A stretch of 64,000 nt of DNA from UBA12014 sp029248335 (GCA_029248335.1 JAQWJM010000026.1:1-64000), one strand, 5' to 3'; numbered from the stretch's first letter, positions 16,611-25,476 are shown. The notes: generated by a model not told the origin, from the sequence alone. Program-made: numbers and translations.

Positions 16611-16664
16611 GATCCGACGAAACGCCGCCCCGTCGCAGGCGACGGGGCGGCGTTTCGTTGGATC
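16611..16664. terminator. Long perfect hairpin, terminator-like
   Basis: Two 18-base arms (16618-16635 and 16640-16657) pair perfectly around CAGG. The pairing extends outward to about 25 pairs with one G/T position. It lies between the end of the dockerin-like gene (16688) and the start of mqnD (16536), both on the minus strand, so it should end the secreted-protein transcript before mqnD. No T run follows, so it could also be a protein-binding or repeat element. Confidence 0.6.
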
Positions 16665-16687
16665 GAAAATCGCGTCGAAGTCGGGGT

Positions 16688-17518
16688 TCAGCAGCCCCAG
16701 AGTGAAAGGAAGATGCCGAGATCGGCACCGTCGGTCGAGCCGTCGCCCGAAAGGTCGGAACCGGGCGTGCCCCAGGCCGCGAGCAGGATGCCCAGATCTC
16801 CGCCGTCGACGCACCCGTCGCAGTTGAAGTCGCCGGGCGAGCACGCGGACTCCAGCGTCCCGAACAGCATCGTCCCCGAAAGATCGACTTGCGCCTCGAT
16901 CGTGACGTTGTTGACACCGACTGGAAGGTCCGCCGGATCCAACTCGAAGGAAAACGTCTGCAGCAGGAGGTTGTCCATGAGCAGATCGTTCCCCTTCAAC
17001 GGAATGACGTCGGCGCCGAAACTGTAGAAGTCGGGGACCACGTTCGAGCCCTCGATGTTCACGAGGTCGCCGGTGACGTTGTAGTTGAAGCTCGAGACGA
17101 ACGGCGCATCGGGGAAGAACGCCGTGTCGCCCTCGAACGGCGCCGAGACCCCACCCTTGCCGAGCCGGATGATGAAGTCGGAGACGGTGATTTCCAGCGT
17201 CTGGCAGCCGAAGATCGGGAGACAGAAGAGGTCGTAGCTCACGTCCCCCGTGCCGAGGTTGAACTCGAGCTCCGGGAGCTCCATCGCCAGAAACGGCGGG
17301 ATCGCCGGGTCGAAGTTGGCCCGGGCGAAACCGGTGACCTGCTGTACGGTCGAGTCCACGTCCGAACTGGTGCCGATCGAGGTGTCGATGGTGACCGTGA
17401 GGGTGAGGCCCGCGGTCGAACCTTCGATGACCTCGAACTCCGCGGAGCTCTGACCGAAGGCAATCGATCCGAACAACAGCGATGGCGCAGTCACGGCGGC
17501 GAGGAGGGCTGATTTCAT
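16688..17518 (-). CDS. Secreted protein with C-terminal dockerin-like repeats
   Basis: A 276-aa protein with a signal peptide (MKSALLAAVTAPSLLFGSIAFG). The middle is beta-rich with alternating hydrophobics and one CLPIFGC pair that may form a disulfide. I recognise no enzyme motif there. The end carries two calcium-loop repeats of dockerin type: GDFNCDGCVDGGDLGILL and DLSGDGSTDGADLGIFL, each followed by a Trp-Gly. In planctomycetes such tails occur on many exported proteins of unknown role. A possible promoter is TTGGAT-N16-TAGGTT about 55-80 bases upstream. The hairpin at 16611-16664 follows the stop. Confidence 0.75.
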   Translation of the reverse strand: MKSALLAAVTAPSLLFGSIAFGQSSAEFEVIEGSTAGLTLTVTIDTSIGTSSDVDSTVQQVTGFARANFDPAIPPFLAMELPELEFNLGTGDVSYDLFCLPIFGCQTLEITVSDFIIRLGKGGVSAPFEGDTAFFPDAPFVSSFNYNVTGDLVNIEGSNVVPDFYSFGADVIPLKGNDLLMDNLLLQTFSFELDPADLPVGVNNVTIEAQVDLSGTMLFGTLESACSPGDFNCDGCVDGGDLGILLAAWGTPGSDLSGDGSTDGADLGIFLSLWGC

Positions 17519-17670
17519 GCTTGGGACTCCGGTGCGGCGGGCGTTGGGAAGGGAGCGAACAGCACCAACCTAGCCGCTCGTCGCCGAAATCCAATGGACG
17601 AGCCGCCAACTTCGATCGAAAAACCCCTCTCAACTCCCGAAAACCCGTTTGGAATACCGACGGTGAGCGT

Positions 17671-18339
17671 TCAGAATCGAGGTTCACCGCCCTGAACGAA
17701 GGGATTCCCCGCCCGCTCCCGCCCCACCGTGGTCTCACCGCCGTGCCCGGGAAGCACCCTCGTCGCGTCGTCGAGCGCGAGGATTCGACGCAATGATCCA
17801 CGCATCGCCTCGGGATCGGAAGTCGGAAAGTCGATCCGGCCGATCGACCCCTCGAACAGGGTGTCACCTGCGATCAGGGTCCTCGTCGGTTCATGCAGGA
17901 ACCCGCAGGAGCCCGGGCTGTGTCCCGGGAGATGCAGGATCCGCCAGTTCGGTCCGAGCGGACACGGATCCTCCTCGCCGAAGACGCCGTCGGGCGGCGT
18001 CGCGGTGGCCGGCGCGCCGAGAAACGCGGAGAGGTTGAGCATCGGGTCGCCGTTCCACGCCGCCTCCGCGGCGTGGCAGCGGATCGGCATCGGACCGAAG
18101 CGGGTCAACGCTTCGTCGATACCGGCGATGTGATCGTGGTGGCAGTGCGTGAGCACGATGCCCGCGGGGGTCCGCCCCGAGGCCTCGACCGCCTCGAGCA
18201 GGGGCGTCGGACGCTGGCCGCAGTCGACGATCCAGCAACGGTCCGGATCGGTGTCGTCGGCCACCACGAACCCGTTGGTCTGGTAGTCGCCCAGCGGGAT
18301 GATCGCGAGCACGGGGTCCATCGGAGTCTGGTCGGTCAT
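17671..18339 (-). CDS. MBL-fold metallo-hydrolase, glyoxalase II-like
   Basis: A 222-aa metallo-beta-lactamase-fold hydrolase. The metal site is complete: THCHHDHIAG supplies the HxHxDH ligands, LPGHSPGS the next His, and AGDTLF the bridging Asp. A final PGHGGETTVG supplies the last His. This pattern fits the YcbL/glyoxalase II group, which hydrolyses thioesters such as S-lactoylglutathione; the real substrate is unknown. The ATG at 18339 (MTDQTPMDP) is chosen because the preceding 15 in-frame codons are not conserved in character and TACTGT lies seven bases before it. It is divergent from the cupin gene. Confidence 0.85.
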   Translation of the reverse strand: MTDQTPMDPVLAIIPLGDYQTNGFVVADDTDPDRCWIVDCGQRPTPLLEAVEASGRTPAGIVLTHCHHDHIAGIDEALTRFGPMPIRCHAAEAAWNGDPMLNLSAFLGAPATATPPDGVFGEEDPCPLGPNWRILHLPGHSPGSCGFLHEPTRTLIAGDTLFEGSIGRIDFPTSDPEAMRGSLRRILALDDATRVLPGHGGETTVGRERAGNPFVQGGEPRF

Positions 18340-18346
18340 GCCCACT

Positions 18347-18352
18347 ACAGTA
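18347..18352 (-). promoter_or_regulatory. TACTGT box seven bases before the MBL hydrolase ATG
   Basis: TACTGT-N7-ATG with no Shine-Dalgarno sequence; same layout as other leaderless-type starts in the window. Confidence 0.35.
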
Positions 18353-18404
18353 CGGGAAGTCGCGAACCGACTCACCCCCTTCACCCGAACCGGAGTCCAC
18401 CGGA

Positions 18405-18773
18405 ATGATCCGCACTCGAATCGATTCCTCCGAGACCACCGCGGTCGAACTCGACGGCGTCAAGGACGTCGCCATGCGCGTGCTCCTCGGCGCCGCCGAC
18501 GACATGCCCAACTTCTCGATGCGACACTTCGTCGTCCAGCCCGGCGGCCACACGCCGAAGCACGCCCACGACTACGAACACCAGGTGATCGTGCTCGCGG
18601 GCGAGGGCGAAGCCGATCACGGCAACGAGACCGTCGGGTTCCATCCCGGCGACGTCATGTACGTCGAGGCGGATCAGACGCATCAGTTCCGCAACACCGG
18701 CTCCGAACCGGTCGAATTCATCTGCCTCGTCCCCCGGACCCGGGGTGACGGCAACCCGGTACCGGGCTCGTGA
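18405..18773 (+). CDS. Cupin-domain protein
   Basis: A 122-aa single cupin barrel. Motif 1 is GGHTPKHAHDYEHQVIVLAGEG and motif 2 is HPGDVMYVEADQTHQFRN, with three His and one Glu placed to bind a metal. Small stand-alone cupins have many roles, including isomerases, dioxygenases and sugar sensors, and this sequence does not decide between them. It is cytoplasmic. Its stop codon overlaps the GTG of the next gene (GTGA), so it is the first gene of a four-gene run ending with the MATE transporter. Confidence 0.85.
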   Translation: MIRTRIDSSETTAVELDGVKDVAMRVLLGAADDMPNFSMRHFVVQPGGHTPKHAHDYEHQVIVLAGEGEADHGNETVGFHPGDVMYVEADQTHQFRNTGSEPVEFICLVPRTRGDGNPVPGS

Positions 18774-19714
18774 AGGCGTCCCACGACGCTTCGATGCGGC
18801 GCGGGCTTCCGTGGTTCGCCGCCGCGGTCTTCGTCGCGGTGCTGCTGGGGACGCTCGCCTTCCTGAAGCCCGACGCCGCGTGGTCCGCACCGGTCCTCGC
18901 CGGTGCGGTCGCCGGCGGACTGGTCTCGCTGCTCGCGATCGGCCTCGCGACGCTCCTCGGAGGCCGCGACACCCCCACCGACGATTCCACCGAGGCGATC
19001 CTCGGCCGCATCGAGGAGCATTCGATGCTCTCCGACCAGGCCAAGCGGCTGGTCTACCGGGATCGAGAGCTCGAACTGCTTCGAATGCTCGTCGAGCAGG
19101 ACATCGCGTCGGGTGACTTCGACGCGGCGTTGCGGATGGTCGACGAGCTCGGCAACCAGTTCGGCCGCCGAGAGGAGGCCGAGACGCTTCGAACCCGCAT
19201 CGACTCCAGCCGCCGCGAGGAGGTCGAACGACGAATCGGTGAAGGCACGCGGCACATCGCGCGGCTGCTGGCCGCCGGCGACTGGGACGCCGCCGCGGGT
19301 GTCCAGCATCGACTCGAACGGCTTTTTCCCGACGCCCCGTCGATCGCGAGCCTGCCCGAGCAGATCCTGGCGGCCCGACTCCGGCATGCGGCCGAAGTCG
19401 AGACGCGGATGCGGGAGGCGCACGCGACCGGACGGATCGACGAGGCGATGACGCTTCTTCGCGATCTCGACCGGCACCTCGTCGGACGTGAAAGCACCCG
19501 CGTGCTCGACGTCGCCCAGCCGATCGTCGCCGCCCATCGGGAGCGATGCGGCGTCCGCTTCCGCGATGCGATCAATGCACGCGAATGGAGGACCGCGGTC
19601 GAACTCGGGGAGCGCCTGGTCGAGGACTATCCGAACACCCGGATGGCGGAGGAGGCGAACGAACTTCTCGCCGGACTCCGGAATCGAGCCGGACTGACCC
19701 CGGAACGTCCCTGA
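18770..19714 (+). CDS. Membrane protein with helical repeat domain, function unknown
   Basis: A 314-aa protein with two hydrophobic spans near residues 12-32 and 41-64 (FAAAVFVAVLLGTLAFL and a GLVSLLAIGLATLL segment). About 240 residues of charged alpha helix follow, with TPR-like pairs (AALRMVDELGNQFG, DEAMTLLRDLDRHL, TAVELGERLVEDYP). The soluble part probably sits on one face of the membrane as a scaffold. I do not recognise a family. The GTG start overlaps the cupin stop, which supports coupled translation. Confidence 0.7.
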   Translation: MKASHDASMRRGLPWFAAAVFVAVLLGTLAFLKPDAAWSAPVLAGAVAGGLVSLLAIGLATLLGGRDTPTDDSTEAILGRIEEHSMLSDQAKRLVYRDRELELLRMLVEQDIASGDFDAALRMVDELGNQFGRREEAETLRTRIDSSRREEVERRIGEGTRHIARLLAAGDWDAAAGVQHRLERLFPDAPSIASLPEQILAARLRHAAEVETRMREAHATGRIDEAMTLLRDLDRHLVGRESTRVLDVAQPIVAAHRERCGVRFRDAINAREWRTAVELGERLVEDYPNTRMAEEANELLAGLRNRAGLTPERP

Positions 19715-19741
19715 TCCCCCCGGAAGACCACGAAACGGACG

Positions 19742-19747
19742 TATACT
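19742..19747 (+). promoter_or_regulatory. TATACT box seven bases before the HEAT-lipoprotein GTG
   Basis: TATACT matches the -10 consensus at five of six positions and ends seven bases before the GTG at 19755. It suggests an internal, leaderless promoter within this gene run. Confidence 0.45.
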
Positions 19748-19754
19748 TCGCATT

Positions 19755-20669
19755 GTGATCCCACGTCGTCGAGATCAATCCCGGCCATCGCTCGCCACCC
19801 GGACCCGTCCGGTGCTGGCCGCGCTCTGGCTCGCGACCGGTCTGCTCGGCTGCGACGCACTCAACGAGGACATCAACGACTTCACCGAGAAGTTCTCGCC
19901 ACCGAGCCCCTTCCAGGCGGCGGTGTGGGCATCCGACTTCAACAATCCGGGCCTGCAGCGCAAAGGCGTGATCCTTCTTTCGAACGCGACCTTCGGCGGT
20001 GACCGAACCTACGTCGACCTCTACCGGGTCCTCGCGACCGAGAGCACCGATCCGCTGGTCCGAGCCTCGGGCATCCGCGCCCTCGGCCGCTGGGGCGCGC
20101 CCGAGGATGCGGTCGTGATCTCGGATCAACTCGGGAACGACTACCTGCAGGTCCGTCTCGAGGCGGCGATCGCGCTCCAGCGGCTCCACGAACCCTCCAT
20201 CGAGGATCGGATCTGGCGACGGCTCATCGACGAGACCGAGGACGAAGCGATCCGGATCGAACTGGCGATCGCGCTCGGCCAGTATCCGACCGATTCCGCG
20301 TTCCAGGCCCTGGCCCTCGCGCTCGAGGATCGAAGCCTCGCCCTCAACCTCGCCGCGGCCGACAGCCTTCGGATCCTGACCGGTCGGGACTTCGGTGTCG
20401 ACGCCCCCGCGTGGCTGTCGTGGTACGACTCGACCGACTCGGCCTTCGCCGACGTCGAGACGTTCCTCTACCCGACCTTCCAGCGTCCGGTCACGTTCTT
20501 CGAGAAACTCGCGTTCTGGTCACCGGTCGAATTCGAGAAGCCGGGCGTGCCCCGCGGACTCGATGAAGGCGGCGGGGAGACGTACGGGGACGACGGGACG
20601 AAGGACGGCGTCGAGAAGACCCAGGGCGACCCGAATCGAACCTACGAGAACGTCGGCGAAGGTCCTTGA
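19755..20669 (+). CDS. HEAT-repeat lipoprotein
   Basis: A 304-aa protein with a lipoprotein signal ending TGLLGC (Cys33), so it is probably anchored on the periplasmic side. Residues about 60-220 form HEAT-like helical pairs (VRASGIRALGRWG, VRLEAAIALQRLHEPS, IRIELAIALGQYPT, LALNLAAADSLRILTG), a fold used for protein docking. A Gly/Asp-rich tail follows. The partner is unknown. The GTG start is supported by the TATACT box just upstream. The stop overlaps the TTG start of the MATE gene, so the two may be functionally linked. Confidence 0.75.
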   Translation: MIPRRRDQSRPSLATRTRPVLAALWLATGLLGCDALNEDINDFTEKFSPPSPFQAAVWASDFNNPGLQRKGVILLSNATFGGDRTYVDLYRVLATESTDPLVRASGIRALGRWGAPEDAVVISDQLGNDYLQVRLEAAIALQRLHEPSIEDRIWRRLIDETEDEAIRIELAIALGQYPTDSAFQALALALEDRSLALNLAAADSLRILTGRDFGVDAPAWLSWYDSTDSAFADVETFLYPTFQRPVTFFEKLAFWSPVEFEKPGVPRGLDEGGGETYGDDGTKDGVEKTQGDPNRTYENVGEGP

Positions 20670-22252
20670 CCGACCGCGACGACCACCACCACGAATCGAT
20701 CGACGACGAGACGCCCCGGGGTCGCGGCGTCGGTGACGCCGGACTTTCGCCGGACGATCCGATGAATCCGATCCTCACCATGCAGGAGGAGGAGGCGGAC
20801 GGGATCGAGGAGGGCGTGATCCGCTCCGGCCGGCTCGCAGGCCGCTCGATGTGGTCGGCGATCGGCATCCTCGCGATTCCGGTCCTGTTGCAGCAGACCC
20901 TGACCGCCCTGGTCGGACTGGTGGACAAGATGCTCGCCGGCGGACTGCCCGAAGCGATCGTGGTCGCGGCGATGGACGGCGTCGGCATCGGTTCGTTCGT
21001 CGGCTGGTTCGTGTCGATCGCCCTCGGCGGCGTGGGCCTCGGTGGCCAGGCGCTCATCGCTCGCGCGATGGGTGCCGGCGACGGGGATCTGGCATCCCGC
21101 GGACTCGGCACCACCATCGTCCTCGGCGTGGTGTGGTCGACGCTGGTCGGGGTGGTGATGTGGTTCGCCGTCACGCCGCTCGCGGCGCTCACCGATCTGA
21201 CGCCCGAGGCGAGTCGTCACGCCGTCGACTACGTCCGGACCATGTCGCTGGGCATGCCGCTCTGCGGCGTGATGATGGTCGGATCGATGTGCCTCTTCGG
21301 CGCGGGTGAGACCCTGAAGCCCAGCCTGATCGCCGCCGCGGTGAACGTGGTGAACGTGATCTCCTCCTGGCTGCTCTCCGGAGTCTCGCTCGAAGTCGCG
21401 GGCCTCGAGATCCCCAATCCCGGCGGCGTGGATCCGCTCGAATGGGGCGTGACGGGCATCGCCGCCGGCACCGCGACGAGCTGGGCGGTGGGTGGCCTCA
21501 TCACCCTCGCGGTGCTGTTCCGGGGCGTGAAGGACCTTCGGCTCGAACTCCCGCGACTGCGTCCCGAACGGTCGATCATGATGCGGGTCGTCAAGGTCGG
21601 CATCCCGACCTTCTTCGAGGGCATCGCGATGTGGGCGGTCAGTCTCGTCGTGGTCGGATTCATCGGTCGAATCGCGGCCCGGGCCACGGCGTCCGGTGAT
21701 CTCGCCGACGCGGGCGGACTCGTCGGCGCCCACATCATCACCGTCCAGTGGGAGGCCTTCAGCTTCCTGCCCGGTTTCGCGATGGGGACCGCGGCCGGCG
21801 CCCTCGCCGGTCAGTATCTCGGCGCCGGGAATCCCGGCATGGCCCGGCGGGCGTTGATCGCCTGCACGATCATCGGCGTGATCATGATGTCGACGATGGG
21901 CGTGGTGTTCATGCTCTTCGGCCGGACCCTGACCTCGATCATCAGCGACCAACCGGTCCATCTCGCCGAGGTCCCCCGCCTGCTGTTCATCTGCGGGACG
22001 ACCCAGGCCTTCTTCGCCCTGACCATGGTCCTCCGTCAGGGGCTTCGCGGGGTGGGCGACACCCGGTGGACGCTGCTGATCACCACCTGCTCCAGCTACG
22101 GGATCCGGCTTCCGGCCTGCTGGCTGCTGGGAATCCACTTTGAACTCGGGCTGGCCGGAATCTGGATGGGCCTGATGGGCGAAATCGTGATCCGGGGAAT
22201 GTTCTTCCTCGCCCGCTTCCTCCACGGTGGCTGGACCAGAATCAAGGTCTGA
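20666..22252 (+). CDS. MATE-family efflux transporter
   Basis: A 528-aa inner-membrane antiporter of the multidrug and toxic compound extrusion family, normally driven by sodium or protons, with about twelve hydrophobic spans. Family features include LQQTLTALVGLVDKMLAG near residue 75, GGVGLGGQALIARAMGAGD near 128, and in the second half GFAMGTAAGALAGQYLGAGNP. VLRQGLRGVGDTRW and QLGLAGIW-type segments close the protein. The first 55 residues are polar and Asp/Glu-rich, longer than usual, and may be cytoplasmic. The TTG start overlaps the previous stop; an ATG at about 20762 would shorten this tail. Confidence 0.88.
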   Translation: MTDRDDHHHESIDDETPRGRGVGDAGLSPDDPMNPILTMQEEEADGIEEGVIRSGRLAGRSMWSAIGILAIPVLLQQTLTALVGLVDKMLAGGLPEAIVVAAMDGVGIGSFVGWFVSIALGGVGLGGQALIARAMGAGDGDLASRGLGTTIVLGVVWSTLVGVVMWFAVTPLAALTDLTPEASRHAVDYVRTMSLGMPLCGVMMVGSMCLFGAGETLKPSLIAAAVNVVNVISSWLLSGVSLEVAGLEIPNPGGVDPLEWGVTGIAAGTATSWAVGGLITLAVLFRGVKDLRLELPRLRPERSIMMRVVKVGIPTFFEGIAMWAVSLVVVGFIGRIAARATASGDLADAGGLVGAHIITVQWEAFSFLPGFAMGTAAGALAGQYLGAGNPGMARRALIACTIIGVIMMSTMGVVFMLFGRTLTSIISDQPVHLAEVPRLLFICGTTQAFFALTMVLRQGLRGVGDTRWTLLITTCSSYGIRLPACWLLGIHFELGLAGIWMGLMGEIVIRGMFFLARFLHGGWTRIKV

Positions 22253-22296
22253 AACGCCGATTCGAGCCGTCGCACACCGACGGCGAAGAACCTCGC

Positions 22297-22302
22297 TAGC
22301 AT
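22297..22302 (+). promoter_or_regulatory. TAGCAT -10 candidate for mqnC
   Basis: TAGCAT 53 bases upstream of the mqnC ATG would give a leader of about 47 bases. The same hexamer is found before mqnD. No good -35 is visible. Confidence 0.3.
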
Positions 22303-22355
22303 CGATCGAAGTCGGACCGGCCCCCCACCGCCGCGTCATCCGCAGGAATCCGCCG

Positions 22356-23819
22356 ATGATCACTCCCGAACCCGCCCGATCCAAGACGCCATCCATCGAT
22401 CCGAAGGCCGACCCGCTTGATCCGGGATTCCAGGACGCGCTGGTCGCCGGCGAGGCCCGGCTGTCGGCCGAGCAGGCGCTGGACGCCTGGCACCGCATGC
22501 CGATCGCCGATCTCGGCCGACTCGCGGACCGACGATGCCGGACGATCCACGGCGACTCGATCCGGACCTACGTGATCGACCGGAACATCAACTACACGAA
22601 CGTCTGCACCGCGAAGTGCACCTTCTGTGCCTTTCGGCGTGATCAGGGCGACGACGACGCCTACACCCTCGAGTACGAGGAACTGCTGCAGAAGATCCGG
22701 GAGGTCGTCGCGATCGGCGGCACCCAGATCCTGATGCAGGGCGGGATGAATCCCGAACTCCCCCTCGAGTGGTACGTCGAACTGCTCCGCCGCATCAAGG
22801 CGGAGTTCCCCGATCTCCACGTCCACGCGTTCAGCCCACCCGAGTTCATCGAGTTCGTGAACTTCTTCGATCCCGCCGGCGACACGCTCGCGGACAAGCT
22901 CCGAACCGTGCTGGCGCCGCTGGTGGCGGCGGGCCTCGACTCGATCCCCGGTGGCGGCGGCGAGATCTTCGCGGACGCCGTCCGTCGAAAGATCGGTCTC
23001 GGCAAGTGCACCGCCGAAGCGTGGCTGACCGTGATGCGGGTCGCCCACGAGTTCGGACTGAACACCTCCGCCACGATGATGTTCGGACACATCGAAGGCG
23101 TCGGGGACCGCATCCACCACATGGAACTCGTCCGCCGTTGGCAGGACGACGCGATCCGCGACTTCGCCGCGGACGGTGGCGGGCGATACCACGCCTTCAT
23201 CTCCTGGCCCTTCCAGCCGGACAACACGCCGCTTGGCCGCCTCAAGGCCTGGGGGGACGTCGAGGGCGACGATCCCGATGCGCCGTTCCCGGGCGACGTC
23301 GTCGGCCTGCTCGACGGTTCCGGTGACAAGGAACTCCACCCGGAATTCGGACGACGACTCCGGCTCGCGGGCGCAACGACCTACCTTCGCACGCAGGCGC
23401 TGAGCCGCCTCTACCTCGACAACATCTGGTCGATCGGATCGAGCTGGGTGACCATGGGCCCGCACATCGGGCAGGTCGGTCTCCGCTTCGGTGCGAACGA
23501 CATGGGCTCGGTGATGATGGAGGAGAACGTGGTGTCCTCCGCCGGAACCGCCCACTGCCTCAACGAACCGATGATCTGCCGCCTGATTCGAGACGCGGGC
23601 TTCGTACCCGCCCAGCGGGACAATCACTACCGGGTGCTCGAATCCCACTTCGCGCCGAACGGTCCGGACCTCGACGTCGAGGACTGGTCGAAGTATCGGG
23701 CGACCTCGCTGCACAAGCAGACGGAAGCGAGCGAGGACGGCGCCGGCTGCGGCTCCCACTTCGGCACGACCACCGGAGACGCCTCCGCGATCGTCGACCT
23801 CACCGTCAAGGGTGACTGA
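22356..23819 (+). CDS. mqnC: Cyclic dehypoxanthinyl futalosine synthase (radical SAM)
   Basis: 487 aa. MqnC cyclises dehypoxanthine futalosine by radical SAM chemistry in menaquinone synthesis. The cluster Cys are C84, C88 and C91 (NVCTAKCTFCAF). Other family marks are INYTNVC, ILMQGGMNPELPL, HAFSPPEF, GLDSIPGGGGEIF and SATMMFGHIE. The C-terminal part has FGANDMGSVMMEENVVSSAGT. MqnE is similar but has a different substrate loop; the GGGGEI and DMGS motifs favour MqnC. It is about 100 residues longer than usual: an N-terminal 60-residue lead, an Asp/Gly-rich insertion near 305-345, and a tail. The ATG at 22356 has AGGAA upstream. Confidence 0.88.
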   Translation: MITPEPARSKTPSIDPKADPLDPGFQDALVAGEARLSAEQALDAWHRMPIADLGRLADRRCRTIHGDSIRTYVIDRNINYTNVCTAKCTFCAFRRDQGDDDAYTLEYEELLQKIREVVAIGGTQILMQGGMNPELPLEWYVELLRRIKAEFPDLHVHAFSPPEFIEFVNFFDPAGDTLADKLRTVLAPLVAAGLDSIPGGGGEIFADAVRRKIGLGKCTAEAWLTVMRVAHEFGLNTSATMMFGHIEGVGDRIHHMELVRRWQDDAIRDFAADGGGRYHAFISWPFQPDNTPLGRLKAWGDVEGDDPDAPFPGDVVGLLDGSGDKELHPEFGRRLRLAGATTYLRTQALSRLYLDNIWSIGSSWVTMGPHIGQVGLRFGANDMGSVMMEENVVSSAGTAHCLNEPMICRLIRDAGFVPAQRDNHYRVLESHFAPNGPDLDVEDWSKYRATSLHKQTEASEDGAGCGSHFGTTTGDASAIVDLTVKGD

Positions 23820-23861
23820 CGAAGGTGACGGAGCGGTCAGGACGCTCCGGCACCGGCCCGC

Positions 23862-25379
23862 TCAGGCACCACCGTCGGCCGGAGCCTCGGGCGGCGCTGC
23901 ACCGGCGGAGCCCGCCGGTGGCGACGTGCCGGCCAGCCAACGGTCGACCAATGCGGCCGGGATCGGATCCTCCACCACCAGCCCCAGGAAGGCGAGCCGC
24001 TCGTTCAGCCTGTCGCGGAACGCCGCGGCGTCGACCTTGACGATGCTGCTGTCCGGGCCGGAGATCGTCATCATCGTGACTCGATCGGACTCGTCGGCGT
24101 TCGGTCGGATTCCGATCACGCACTTCGACGGGCCACCGCGGGGCGCCCCGGGAATCGCGGTCAACCAGAGATCGCCGGCGTACCAGGTGATCCATCCGGC
24201 TCCGGGCGTGGTGATGGCCGTGAAAGGCTCGGGGATCAGGTCTCCAAGACCATCCGCACGAAGCCGCTCGGGCAGTTTCACGTCCAGCGTCGCCGTCGCC
24301 GTCGCGGATGAGATCTCGGGGAGAAGATCCTGCACGATCTTCAGAACACCTTCCGCGACCACCCACGACGAACCCTCCATCGCCGTCGCCGTCGCCGTCG
24401 GCGTCTGCGTCGCCGTCGCCGTCGCCGTCGCGGGCGCGGGCGTCGGACCGTTCACCCTCGGGCCGATGCCAGGGGGGATCCTCGCGTTCGTCGAAACGAC
24501 GGCGTTCAACGCGACCAGACCGATGAACGCGAGAATCGCGAGGATCGGCACGGTGAGGACCGCGAGCGTCGCCCGCCCGCCTCCGACGCGCTGGCCCGCG
24601 GCGATGAGCAGAATGGTCGAGACGATCGCCCAGATACCGCTCACCTGGCTCCCGCAATAGGGGCCGAGGCACGGAATCGCGACGATGAGCACGGGTCCGG
24701 AGCCGAAGCAGGCGAGGGACACCGTCCGCCCGAGCCCATCCTGGACGGGCCCGGTGAGCCGAAGGATGAGGTGACCGATCAATGCGATGAGCAGTACGCC
24801 GAACACGCTCGCGGCGAGCGCCAGACCGCCGAAGACGGAGATGACGCCTGCGGCCATGCCGAACCCCGGCCCGCCGACGGCGTTCAGACCTCCGGTCCAG
24901 AGCGGAACGGCCATGATGACGAAGAGGATCGGCAGGAATCCGACCACCAGCGACAGGACGTTGATCAGCAGCAGGAAGACGAGTCCGGCACCCGGACCGG
25001 AATTCCGGGGAATCCCCCGGGCCAGATCACCGGGGCGGACCATCGCCCAGCCCGCGGTGTAGATCGTCCGCTTGAAGAGGCCACGGGTGTTGTCGAACCA
25101 CGGCGCCACCGTCGACTCGATCGCATCATCGCCCTCGAGCGGCCGGATGATGCACTCGTCCTGCTCGATCGAGGCCTTGCAACCGACACACTCGAACGAC
25201 GCCGGATCGAGCAGGCCCTCGTCGGTATCGCCGTAGTAGGCCTGGTCGCAGTGCGGACAACAGAAGCGGACCTCGCCGATCTTGAACTCGAAGTCTCCCG
25301 GACGGAACGCGTCCCCGCATTCGGGACAGGCGCCGGGCGACAGGTTCCAGAGCGGGTAGTCGCATTTCTTGCAACGCAT
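23862..25379 (-). CDS. Zinc-ribbon and YIP1-like membrane protein
   Basis: A 505-aa protein. The N-terminus holds two zinc ribbons: CKKCDYPLW...CPECG (residues 3-22) and CCPHCDQAYY...CVGCKAS. Six hydrophobic spans follow between about 120 and 310, with a YIP1-type loop (FGSGPVLIVAIPCLGPYC). A Thr-Ala repeat near 330-350 comes next, then a soluble C-terminal domain of about 150 residues that I do not recognise. YIP1 proteins in bacteria are unassigned membrane proteins. The ATG at 25379 puts the first Cys at residue 3; the in-frame codons upstream look like shadow. The repeat is written in DNA as a GTCGCC hexamer array. Confidence 0.75.
   Translation of the reverse strand: MRCKKCDYPLWNLSPGACPECGDAFRPGDFEFKIGEVRFCCPHCDQAYYGDTDEGLLDPASFECVGCKASIEQDECIIRPLEGDDAIESTVAPWFDNTRGLFKRTIYTAGWAMVRPGDLARGIPRNSGPGAGLVFLLLINVLSLVVGFLPILFVIMAVPLWTGGLNAVGGPGFGMAAGVISVFGGLALAASVFGVLLIALIGHLILRLTGPVQDGLGRTVSLACFGSGPVLIVAIPCLGPYCGSQVSGIWAIVSTILLIAAGQRVGGGRATLAVLTVPILAILAFIGLVALNAVVSTNARIPPGIGPRVNGPTPAPATATATATQTPTATATAMEGSSWVVAEGVLKIVQDLLPEISSATATATLDVKLPERLRADGLGDLIPEPFTAITTPGAGWITWYAGDLWLTAIPGAPRGGPSKCVIGIRPNADESDRVTMMTISGPDSSIVKVDAAAFRDRLNERLAFLGLVVEDPIPAALVDRWLAGTSPPAGSAGAAPPEAPADGGA
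24380..24436. repeat. Hexamer microsatellite (GTCGCC)n inside the YIP1-like gene
   Basis: About nine near-identical six-base units encode alternating Thr-Ala in the gene above; a shorter stretch is at 24290-24304. Gain or loss of a unit would keep the frame and change the length of a flexible linker only. Confidence 0.7.
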
Positions 25380-25476
25380 GGGGCACCTCCATCGGCGGGC
25401 GGATCTGTCTGCGCGACCTGCCGATGGCAGACCCGGACCATGACCCCGAGCGGAAGGCGAGCCACCGTCGCCGGGC

